A DNA stretch of 64,000 nucleotides. Origin: JBAZOO01 sp041648735. Lineage in GTDB: Bacteria; Verrucomicrobiota; Lentisphaeria; Oligosphaerales; CAITYL01. Shown in pieces: positions 56,066 through 64,000 of the stretch. The notes below the pieces were generated by a model that had not been told where the DNA came from, did not search any database, and saw only the letters and a program-made list of their open reading frames with translations. Each line of letters opens with the position of its first letter. Positions within the stretch are counted from its first letter, which is position 1. The translations under genes and the position numbers were made by a program. The stretch is from positions 1 to 64,000 of the forward strand of contig JBAZOO010000001.1 of NCBI GenBank assembly GCA_041648735.1, read 5' to 3'.

Positions 56066-57538
56066 ATGGGCAAGCCAACCGGATTCAAGGAATTCCAACG
56101 TGAGACGCCGAAGCCGCGCGCGGTCCAGGACCGCGTCCGCGACTACCGCGAGATCTACCACGCCATGCCGGAGGAGAAGATCCGCCAGCAGGCGGCGCGC
56201 TGCATGAACTGCGGCGTCCCCTTCTGCCACAGCGGCTGCCCCCTGGGCAACGTCATCCCCGACTGGAACGACCTCGTCTACCGCGGCCGCTGGGATGAGG
56301 CGCTCCAGCGGCTGCATGAGACCAACAACTTCCCCGAGTTCACCGGCCGCCTCTGCCCGGCGCCGTGCGAGGAAGCCTGCGTGCTCGGGATCAACGAATG
56401 CCCGACGGCGATCCGGCTGCTCGAACAGAGCATCGTCGAACAGGCCTTCGAGGCCGGCAAGGTGACCCCGCGGCCCCCGGCGGCGCGCACCGGCAAGAAG
56501 GTCGCCGTCATCGGCGCCGGCCCCGCCGGCCTCGCCTGCGCCCAGCAGCTCAACCGCGCCGGCCACGGCGTGGCCGTCTACGAGCGCGCCGAGAAGCCCG
56601 GCGGCCTCCTGCGCTTTGGCATCCCCGACTTCAAGCTGGAAAAATGGGTCATTGACCGCCGGACCAAGCTGATGGAGCAGGAAGGGATCGAATTCCGCTG
56701 CGGCCAGGATCCCGCCCAAGCCCCCGAGTGCCTCAAGGCCTATGACGCCACCGTCCTCTGCGTCGGCGCCACCAAGCCGCGCGACCTGCCCATCCCCGGC
56801 CGCGACCTCGCCGGCGTCCACTTCGCCATGGACTTCCTCACCCGCCAGAACCGCGTCCTCACCATGGACGCCACGGGGCGGCCGGACCTGAAGCCGATCA
56901 CCGCCACGGACAAGCATGTGATCGTCATCGGCGGCGGCGACACCGGCGCCGACTGCGTCGGCACCGCGCTCCGCCAAGGCGCCAAGTCGGTCACCAGCTT
57001 CGAACTGCTGCCCATGCCGCCCGAGGGCCGGCCGGAGAGCCAGCCCTGGCCCTATTGGCCGATGAAGCTGCGCACCAACGCCTCGCACTACGAGGGGGGC
57101 GAGCGCTTCTGGAGCATCCTCACCAAGGAATTCCGCGGCGGCGACGGCAAGCTGCGGGAACTGCTGACGGTCAACGGCGAGTTCGTCCCCGACCCCAAGG
57201 GCGGCCCCCGGCCGCTGCTCCGCGAAATCCCCGGCTCCGAACACCTTTGGCGCGCCGACCTCGTCCTGCTCGCCCTCGGCTTCCTCGGCCCCGAGCCCGA
57301 CGGCATCGTCGCCAAGCTCGGCCTGGCGCTGGACCGGCTGGGCAACATCCAGACCGACGCCGACTACATGACCGCCACCCCCGGCATCTTCGCCGCCGGC
57401 GACGCCCGCCGCGGCCAGTCCCTGGTGGTCTGGGCCATCAGCGAAGGGCGCGAAGCCGCCCGCGGCGTCGATGCCTGGCTGCGGAATGCCCCCTCCGCCC
57501 TGCGGAGCAAGGGCAATTCCGACCTCCCCCGCGTCTGA
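56066..57538 (+). CDS. glutamate synthase small subunit GltD
   Basis: This 490-residue NADPH-dependent subunit passes electrons to GltB. The N-terminal [4Fe-4S] cysteines lie in CMNCGVPFCHSGCPLGN and LCPAPCEEACVLG. The FAD fold VAVIGAGPAGLACAQQL and the NADPH fold HVIVIGGGDTGADCVGTALR follow, and the C-terminal FAD segment is GIFAAGDARRGQSLVVWAI. The ATG at 56066 is set by GGAGG at 56057-56061, which directly follows the last hairpin of the repeat array; in-frame codons upstream would encode repeat DNA. It should be co-transcribed with gltB unless the hairpin array stops transcription. Confidence 0.96.
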   Translation: MGKPTGFKEFQRETPKPRAVQDRVRDYREIYHAMPEEKIRQQAARCMNCGVPFCHSGCPLGNVIPDWNDLVYRGRWDEALQRLHETNNFPEFTGRLCPAPCEEACVLGINECPTAIRLLEQSIVEQAFEAGKVTPRPPAARTGKKVAVIGAGPAGLACAQQLNRAGHGVAVYERAEKPGGLLRFGIPDFKLEKWVIDRRTKLMEQEGIEFRCGQDPAQAPECLKAYDATVLCVGATKPRDLPIPGRDLAGVHFAMDFLTRQNRVLTMDATGRPDLKPITATDKHVIVIGGGDTGADCVGTALRQGAKSVTSFELLPMPPEGRPESQPWPYWPMKLRTNASHYEGGERFWSILTKEFRGGDGKLRELLTVNGEFVPDPKGGPRPLLREIPGSEHLWRADLVLLALGFLGPEPDGIVAKLGLALDRLGNIQTDADYMTATPGIFAAGDARRGQSLVVWAISEGREAARGVDAWLRNAPSALRSKGNSDLPRV

Positions 57539-57675
57539 CCCCGCCGCCACCGGGGAACAAACGCAGCGAGTTCCCCCGCCCCCCGCCGCTTTGCCTTGCC
57601 CTTTTCCACCATCATATTGCCCCTTGCCCATCCCTTCCCGATTCCCCTCCGATTCTTTCCCAAGGAGTCCCGACC

Positions 57676-59049
57676 ATGGCCATGTGGGGCGGCAGGTTCG
57701 CCAAGGAAACCGACGCGCTGGTGCGCACCTTCACCGAGTCCATCTCCTACGACCGGCGGCTCTATCCGCACGACATCCGCGGCAGCCAGGCCCACGCCCG
57801 GATGCTGGCGAAGCAGGGGATCATCCCCGCGGCGGACGCCGAGGCGATCATCCGCGAGCTGGACTCGATCAAGGCCCGCATCGACACCGGCGACTTCGAG
57901 TTCAAGGCGGAGCTGGAAGACATCCACATGAACATCGAGGCCCAGCTCATCGCCTGGCTCGGCCCCGCCGGCGCCCGCGTCCACACCGGCCGCAGCCGCA
58001 ATGACCAGGTGGCGACCGACGAGCGCCTCTGCCTCCGCGCCGAGGCGGACGAACTCACCGCCTTCCTGCGCAGCCTCCAGCGCGCCCTCGTCACCCTCGC
58101 CGCCGCCCACCCGGAGCTGGTCATGCCCGGCTTCACCCACCTCCAGCACGCCCAGCCCGTCCTCTTCGCCCACCACCTCCTGGCCTACGTCGAAATGTTC
58201 GACCGCGACGCCGGCCGCCTCGCCGACTGCCGCCGCCGACTCAACTTCCTCCCCCTCGGCGCCGGCGCCATCGCCGGCTCCACCCTGCCCCTCGACCGCG
58301 AGTTCGTCGCCCGCGAACTGGAGTTCACCGGCCTCCTCCGCAACAGCATGGACGCCGTCGCCGACCGCGACTACAGCGTCGAGTTCCTCGCCGCCCTCGC
58401 CATCATCGCCATGCACACCTCCCGCCTCGCCGAGGACGTCGTCCTCTGGTGCTCCCAGGAGTTCGCCTTCCTCGACCTCGACGACGCCTTCTGCACCGGC
58501 TCCAGCCTCATGCCGCAGAAGAAGAACCCCGACGTCGCCGAACTCACCCGCGGCAAGACCGGCCGCGTCTACGGCCATCTCCTGGCCCTCCTCACCACCC
58601 TCAAGGGGCTGCCACTCACCTACAACCGCGACTTGCAGGAGGACAAGGAGGGACTCTTCGACGCCATCGACACCGTGAAACTCATCCTCGCCACCCTCGC
58701 CCCCATGTTCGCCAGCGCCAAGCCCAACGCCAGGCGCATGGCCGAAATGGCCGCCGACCCCGCCCTCATGGCCACCGACCTCGCCGAATGGCTCGTCCGC
58801 CAAGGCGTCCCCTTCCGCGAGGCCCACCACCAGGTCGGCCGCTTCGTCGCCGCCTGCCGCGACCGCAACCTCCCCCTCGACCAGGCCCCCCTCGAACTCA
58901 TCCAAGAGTCCATGCCCCTGGCCACCGCGGAATGCCTCAAGCTCTTCGACCCCGCCCGCAGCGTCGCCGCCCGCGACCTCACCGGCGGCACCGCCCCGGC
59001 CCAGGTGCGCCGCCAGCTCGATTTCTGGCAACGGGAACTCGCCGGCTGA
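57676..59049 (+). CDS. argininosuccinate lyase ArgH
   Basis: This 457-residue enzyme splits argininosuccinate into arginine and fumarate. It has the superfamily's signature SSLMPQKKNPD with the catalytic Ser on a mobile loop, the HTGRSRNDQVATD motif, and GFTHLQHAQP. It begins MWGGRFAKETDALVRTFTES, as usual. AAGGAG at 57662-57667 supports the ATG at 57676. It is downstream of gltD by 137 bp of Pro/Thr-rich, C-rich noncoding DNA. No other arg gene is adjacent. Arginine supply is a loose link to the McsB kinase but not evidence of one. Confidence 0.96.
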   Translation: MAMWGGRFAKETDALVRTFTESISYDRRLYPHDIRGSQAHARMLAKQGIIPAADAEAIIRELDSIKARIDTGDFEFKAELEDIHMNIEAQLIAWLGPAGARVHTGRSRNDQVATDERLCLRAEADELTAFLRSLQRALVTLAAAHPELVMPGFTHLQHAQPVLFAHHLLAYVEMFDRDAGRLADCRRRLNFLPLGAGAIAGSTLPLDREFVARELEFTGLLRNSMDAVADRDYSVEFLAALAIIAMHTSRLAEDVVLWCSQEFAFLDLDDAFCTGSSLMPQKKNPDVAELTRGKTGRVYGHLLALLTTLKGLPLTYNRDLQEDKEGLFDAIDTVKLILATLAPMFASAKPNARRMAEMAADPALMATDLAEWLVRQGVPFREAHHQVGRFVAACRDRNLPLDQAPLELIQESMPLATAECLKLFDPARSVAARDLTGGTAPAQVRRQLDFWQRELAG

Positions 59050-59089
59050 CCCCAAGGCCGCCGCCCGCGCCACCGCCCACGGAGCCACC

Positions 59090-59611
59090 ATGCCGGCCGC
59101 CGGCCCCTTCAACATCGTCCTGGTCGCCCCCGAAATCCCCCAGAACACCGGAACCATCGGCCGCCTCTGCGTCTGCACCGCCGCCCGCCTCCACCTCATC
59201 CGCCCCCTCGGCTTCCAGCTCGACGCGGCACACCTCCGCCGCGCCGGCCTCGACTACTGGCAATTCCTCGACCTCACCGTCCATGAGGACTGGGAAGCCT
59301 TCCTCGCCCACTCCCAGCCCGCCACCGACCGCCTCTTCCTCCTCAGCAGCAAAGCCCAACGCACCTTCTGGAACTGCGCCTACCGCCCCGGCGACTGGCT
59401 CGTCTTCGGCAGCGAAACCCAAGGCCTGCCACCGGCGCTCCTCGACCGCTACCCCGACCGCCTGGCGACCATCCCCATGCCCGGCACCCACGCCCGCAGC
59501 CACAACCTGGCCAACGCCGCCGCCATCGTCCTCTACGAGGCACTGCGCCAAACCACCACCACCACCCGTGCGGACTCCGCAACCCCCGCCGCCGGAGCGC
59601 CCGCCGCATGA
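59090..59611 (+). CDS. tRNA (cytidine/uridine-34-2'-O)-methyltransferase TrmL
   Basis: This 173-residue SPOUT methyltransferase modifies the wobble ribose of tRNA-Leu. Typical motifs are VLVAPEIPQNTGTIGRLC at the start, FGSETQGLP with the SAM-binding knot, and the C-terminal IPMPGTHARSHNLANAAAI. The last 18 residues (from TTTTTRADSATP) are an unusual Thr/Ala tail encoded in part by a TGCGGACTCCGCA palindrome. Its stop overlaps the next gene by four bases, so the two are coupled. Confidence 0.92.
   Translation: MPAAGPFNIVLVAPEIPQNTGTIGRLCVCTAARLHLIRPLGFQLDAAHLRRAGLDYWQFLDLTVHEDWEAFLAHSQPATDRLFLLSSKAQRTFWNCAYRPGDWLVFGSETQGLPPALLDRYPDRLATIPMPGTHARSHNLANAAAIVLYEALRQTTTTTRADSATPAAGAPAA
59569..59581. 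repeat. TGCGGACTCCGCA palindrome inside trmL
   Basis: Coding for RADSAT in the atypical C-terminal tail of TrmL. Confidence 0.7.
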
Positions 59612-60426
59612 ACCCCGACACCCTCTCCGCCAGCGCCTGGGCACTCCTGCTCACCGCCGCCTTCATCCAAGGCGTCGCCAAGGCCGGCGTGCCGGGGCTC
59701 GCCATCCTCGCCATCCCCCTCGTCGCCCAAGCCATTCCCGGCCGCGCCTCCACCGGCCTCATCCTCCCCATGCTCATCCTCGGCGACCTCTTCGCCGTCG
59801 GCTACTGGCGCCGCGCCGCCAACTGGCGCGACCTCCGCCGCGCCCTCCCCTGGGCACTGGCCGGCATCGTCGCCGGCTATCTCCTCCTCAACCACATCCG
59901 GGACGAATGGATGCGCCCCCTCATCGGCGCCATCATCCTCGCCATCCTCCTCCTCCACCTCCTCCAGAACAGCCTCGCCCCCCTGCTCGCCAAACTCGGG
60001 ACGACGGCCACCGCCGAAGCCCCCGACGCAACCGCGGACTCCGCCACCGCCCCCAAGACTAAGGCCAAGGCCCGGCTCTTCGCCGCCTTCATGGGCACCA
60101 CCGGCGGCATCACCACCATGCTCGCCAATGCCGCCGGGCCGGTCATGAGCCTCTATTTCCTCGCCCTGCGCCTGCCCAAGGCAACCTTCCTCGGCACCAG
60201 CGCCTGGTTCTTCCTGATCGTCAACTGGACCAAGGTCCCGTTCATGGCCCACCGGGGAATGATCACCATCCCCTCCCTCAAGCTCAACCTGCTGATGGCC
60301 CCAGCGCTGATCCTCGGCGCCATCCTTGGCATCCATGTCGCCAAACGGCTGCCGGAGAAGGCCTTCGCCCGGATCGTGCTCCTCCTCACCGCCGCCAGCG
60401 CCCTGAAACTGCTGCTGCTGCCCTGA
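59608..60426 (+). CDS. TauE/SafE family membrane permease
   Basis: This 272-residue protein has about eight hydrophobic helices and the TauE/SafE pattern of two similar halves (FIQGVAKAGVPGLAIL in the first; AAFMGTTGGITTMLANAAGPVMSLYFL in the second). The family exports sulfite, sulfoacetate or related anions. The loop between halves holds a GCGGACTCCGC palindrome (coding TADSATAP). It overlaps trmL by four bases. The substrate is unknown; no sulfonate metabolism gene is adjacent. Confidence 0.85.
   Translation: MNPDTLSASAWALLLTAAFIQGVAKAGVPGLAILAIPLVAQAIPGRASTGLILPMLILGDLFAVGYWRRAANWRDLRRALPWALAGIVAGYLLLNHIRDEWMRPLIGAIILAILLLHLLQNSLAPLLAKLGTTATAEAPDATADSATAPKTKAKARLFAAFMGTTGGITTMLANAAGPVMSLYFLALRLPKATFLGTSAWFFLIVNWTKVPFMAHRGMITIPSLKLNLLMAPALILGAILGIHVAKRLPEKAFARIVLLLTAASALKLLLLP
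60034..60044. repeat. GCGGACTCCGC palindrome inside the TauE/SafE gene
   Basis: Coding for TADSAT in the loop between the two permease halves; the frame is the same as in trmL. Confidence 0.7.
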
Positions 60427-60451
60427 CCCAGCCCCAGCCCCAGCCCCAGCC
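60425..60451. repeat. short CAGCCC tandem run
   Basis: Four consecutive CAGCCC-type hexamers follow the TauE/SafE stop codon. They are probably slippage-derived and carry no visible signal. The gap to cinA also holds the cinA promoter. Confidence 0.7.
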
Positions 60452-60572
60452 ACCACCGCTCCGGACACTCGCCGCCCGGCAACCCCAGCTCCGGCAGGAA
60501 CGCCCCCCAGCCCCCCCCCACAAGACTCATGGGACTCAGGAAATCCATGCCCGCCAACAGGCTAACATTTGT

Positions 60573-60601
60573 TTGCTTTGTCCGCCAACCCGTGCTACAC
60601 T
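60573..60601 (+). promoter_or_regulatory. cinA promoter
   Basis: TTGCTT (60573-60578) and TACACT (60596-60601) have an exact 17-bp spacer, ending 25 bp before the cinA ATG. It could also read into recA, only 68 bp beyond cinA. Confidence 0.6.
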
Positions 60602-60626
60602 ATGCCAAAGCCAGGAGCGCCCGCCC

Positions 60627-61892
60627 ATGATCATCCACCTCCTCTGCACCGGCACCGAACTGCTGATCGGCCAAACCCTCAACACCAACCTCCAGTTCAT
60701 CGGCCAGCGCCTGGCCGAAGCCGGCTACAGCGTCCACCGCGAAACCTGCGTCGGCGACCAGGCCGGGGAGATCGCCGCCGCCCTCCGCGAAGCGCTGGCC
60801 ACGGCCGATGTGGTCATCACCGTCGGCGGCCTGGGACCCACCTCCGACGACCTCACCCGCGAGGCCGTCGCCCGCGAACTGAACGCCCCGCTCCTCTTCG
60901 ACGCCGCGGTGTACCAGGCCATCCTCCTCCACCTGGGCCCGCGCGCCAGCCGCCTGCCCGCGGAAACACTGCGCCGCCAGGCGATGGTCCCCGACAACGC
61001 CGAACCGCTGATCAACCGCAACGGCACCGCCCCGGGCCTCTGGTGCCACGCCGCCGCCGGCCGCAAGGTGGTCATGCTCCCCGGACCGCCCCGGGAATTG
61101 CAGCCCATCTTCGACCAGGACGTGCTGCCCCGCCTGCAACGGCTCGCCCCGCCGGAAATCCGCCGCCACCAGTTCACCGTCTGCGGCCTCCCCGAATCCG
61201 TCGTCGCCGACCGCGTCGAAGACTTCCTCCACCACGCCTTCCCCCAGATCGAACCCGCCTACTGCGCCCGCCTCTCCCAGGTGGACGTGCGCCTCACCGC
61301 CCGGGAAACCGACGCCGCCGTGCTCGCGGACGCCGCCCGCCAGGCCGCCACCCTCTTCGGCGACGCCGTGCTGCCCCCCCAAACCGGCCTCGCCGCCACC
61401 GTCGGCGAACTGCTCCAACGCCACCGCCTGCGCCTCGCCGTCGCCGAATCCTGCACCGGCGGCTGGATCGCCAAGACCGTCACCGACACCCCCGGCGCCT
61501 CCGCCTGGTTCGAGGGCGCCCTGGTCACCTATGCCAACCGCTGGAAAGAGGAACTTCTCGGAGTCCCCGCGACCCTCCTGGAAACGGAAGGCGCCGTCAG
61601 CGAGGCGGCCGCCGACGCCATGATCCGCGGGCTCATGAGCCGCCAGCACGTCGAGGCGGGGATCGCCGTCACCGGCATCGCCGGCCCCGAAGGCGGCACG
61701 CCGGAGAAGCCGGTCGGCCTGGTCTTCGTCGCCACCGCCGTCCACAACCACTGCCAGGTGGAGAAGTTCCAGTTCTCCGGCAACCGCGAGGGCATCCGCC
61801 AGCGCACCGTCACCGCCGCCTTGGACCAGCTTCGGCGGCAACTGCTCCGCCTCCCCACCGCCCCCAACCACCCCAGCACCGCCAACGCTTGA
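60627..61892 (+). CDS. CinA-like competence/damage protein, NMN deamidase
   Basis: This 421-residue protein has the N-terminal MoCF-type domain (CTGTELLIGQTLNTN, VGGLGPTSDDLTREAVA; ADP-ribose pyrophosphatase in studied members) and the C-terminal NMN amidohydrolase domain (LAVAESCTGGWIAKTVTD, GVPATLLETEGAVSE). Together they recycle pyridine nucleotide by-products. CAGGAG at 60612-60617 supports the ATG at 60627. It lies directly upstream of recA, a frequent arrangement in bacteria, and is probably co-transcribed with it. Confidence 0.93.
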   Translation: MIIHLLCTGTELLIGQTLNTNLQFIGQRLAEAGYSVHRETCVGDQAGEIAAALREALATADVVITVGGLGPTSDDLTREAVARELNAPLLFDAAVYQAILLHLGPRASRLPAETLRRQAMVPDNAEPLINRNGTAPGLWCHAAAGRKVVMLPGPPRELQPIFDQDVLPRLQRLAPPEIRRHQFTVCGLPESVVADRVEDFLHHAFPQIEPAYCARLSQVDVRLTARETDAAVLADAARQAATLFGDAVLPPQTGLAATVGELLQRHRLRLAVAESCTGGWIAKTVTDTPGASAWFEGALVTYANRWKEELLGVPATLLETEGAVSEAAADAMIRGLMSRQHVEAGIAVTGIAGPEGGTPEKPVGLVFVATAVHNHCQVEKFQFSGNREGIRQRTVTAALDQLRRQLLRLPTAPNHPSTANA

Positions 61893-61960
61893 ATTGTCCC
61901 CTTGCCCGGTTAGGATACCAACCCACACCCCCCCCACGCGAAGCGTAAGGACTCAGCACC

Positions 61961-63088
<1,128 letters not shown>

Positions 63089-63237
63089 CCCCCCCCCCGC
63101 CCCCCTTGCCCTGGCCCCCGCGGGGAAACGTGGCACAGACATTCCGGTCTCCGCGGACGGATCCCTTGGGGGGACAAGGAGAAAAGCGCCCCCGCTGGAG
63201 TTCACGCTTCAGCGTGGGAATCGGAAGCCGCAAGAAA
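63089..63237. repeat. recA-tsaB gap with dispersed repeat motifs
   Basis: This 149-bp gap carries motifs found elsewhere in the window: GGCACAGACATTCCGGTCT (like the hairpin in the first array), GGGGACAAGGAGAAAAGCG (like 7695 and 7892), and GGAGTTCACGCTTCAGCGTG, a 6-bp hairpin also seen near 7917. They occur in the same order as in the other copies. Confidence 0.7.
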
Positions 63238-63939
63238 TCACCGCGGCGCCACGAAGACCGGCGGCCGGACGTACACCGGCTCGCAGCCTGCCGCCGCCAC
63301 CGCGCCCCCCTCCGCCGCCCACGGCTCCGCCAGCAGCTCCCGCACCGGCAGCGCCGCCAGCTCCACCACCAGCCCCCCCTCCTGGAACGCCACCGGCAAC
63401 ACTCCCGCCGGCAAGCCGCCCCGCAGGCAGACATGCAGGTCGGCCGCCGCCGGCGCCAGCTCCGCCGGATCGGCCACCCATGGCTCGCCAGCCGCCTCCC
63501 AGCGCCCATCAGCACCCGCACCCGCCCGGCAAAACGGGCTGACGATCACCTGCCGTTGCCGGGCGTCATGCAACACCCGGATCCGCCGCGCCTCCGGCCA
63601 CCCCGCCGCCGCCGCCCGGGCCATCGCCAAACTGCCAGGAACGCCGCGCAGCCAAGCCCCCGAGCCGGCGCAAACCCCCTTCAACAAGGCAATGCCGACC
63701 CGCAGCCCGGAAAAACTGCCGGGGCCGGTGCCCGCGGTCCAACGCCGGACATCACCCACCGCCACCCCGGCACGCCCAAGCTCCGCCCGCAGCCAGACTG
63801 CCAGCTCCCTCTCCCCCGACCGCAACTCCAGCGGCAGCCGAGCCTCCCGCACACTCCCGTCCGCCAGCCGCAGCGCCAAAGCCGCACCCCCCGACGTGTC
63901 CAGGGCCGCTTCCACTTCCTTCCGTTGCACTCCAGCCAT
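63238..63939 (-). CDS. tRNA t6A synthesis protein TsaB
   Basis: This 233-residue protein matches TsaB (YeaZ), the ASKHA-fold partner that activates TsaD in making N6-threonylcarbamoyladenosine on tRNA. It begins LDTSGGAALALRLADG and has the conserved GTGPGSFSGLRVGIALLKG helix. The ATG at 63939 (MAGVQRKEVEAALDTSG) is preferred to one at 63993, because the fold begins with LDTS. It is convergent with recA. Residues after about 130 are divergent and Ala/Val/Pro-rich. TsaD, TsaE and TsaC are not in the window. Confidence 0.85.
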   Translation of the reverse strand: MAGVQRKEVEAALDTSGGAALALRLADGSVREARLPLELRSGERELAVWLRAELGRAGVAVGDVRRWTAGTGPGSFSGLRVGIALLKGVCAGSGAWLRGVPGSLAMARAAAAGWPEARRIRVLHDARQRQVIVSPFCRAGAGADGRWEAAGEPWVADPAELAPAAADLHVCLRGGLPAGVLPVAFQEGGLVVELAALPVRELLAEPWAAEGGAVAAAGCEPVYVRPPVFVAPR

Positions 63940-64000
63940 CACGCCACCTGCCCTATCTGAAATGAAAGACGCTTCCCGTGAAACTGGAAACATAGCCGCC

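Overview
This 64 kb window is GC-rich chromosomal DNA from a Gram-negative (diderm) bacterium, most likely a member of the PVC group and best matched to Lentisphaerae or a close relative. The reasons are the pseudopilin with an FTLIELLVVIAIIAILAALL start and a C-terminal FADGH motif, autotransporter-repeat proteins with PEP-CTERM tails, a glycoside hydrolase cluster that ends in a uroporphyrinogen-decarboxylase-like gene, and LptF/G and MlaEFD envelope genes. The phylum is an inference. No rRNA, tRNA, CRISPR array, phage or intact insertion sequence was recognised.

Layout. 1-888: a 237-bp tandem repeat array. 889-20216: a polysaccharide-use region, all on the + strand. It holds a GntR/LacI-type regulator, two related PEP-CTERM surface proteins, a DUF1559-type pseudopilin, two clan GH-A-like secreted glycosidases, a GH127 enzyme, a large GH106-like protein and a URO-D-family protein. 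20410-25266: an RpoD-like sigma factor, a ROK kinase, a lipoprotein and nadB. 25391-28441: secA. 28571-30229: an AT-richer island that looks like integron gene cassettes without an integrase (HPP membrane protein, DUF2442, frameshifted DUF4160, attC-like palindromes). 30478-38719 (all -): PAP2 phosphatase, ArnT-like glycosyltransferase, S1-domain protein, manA, an FGE-like membrane protein, an LptF/G permease and an RDD protein. 38898-41219: a lipoyl-lysine-less GcvH-like protein, a membrane protein, pyrF and a transposase remnant. 41480-49459: a tight run mlaE-mlaF-mlaD, Ser/Thr kinase, mcsA, mcsB. 49472-63939: yggS, hpt, gltB, gltD, argH, trmL, a TauE/SafE permease, cinA, recA and tsaB.

How the genes work together. 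The first third reads as sensing, binding and hydrolysis of an arabinose/rhamnose-type plant or algal glycan. The minus-strand block and the Mla block serve the cell envelope (lipid export, lipid asymmetry, lipid-linked sugar transfer). The last third is mostly amino-acid, nucleotide and nucleic-acid housekeeping (glutamate synthase, argininosuccinate lyase, RecA, t6A synthesis).

The intergenic DNA is unusually rich in hairpins: ten copies of a 20-bp hairpin module between gltB and gltD, a roughly 240-bp inverted-repeat element at 14492-14732, two hairpin families that share a base skeleton, and a short palindrome (GCGGACTCCGC) that recurs in both coding and noncoding DNA. A near-invariant TATAGTA -10 element precedes at least six transcription units.
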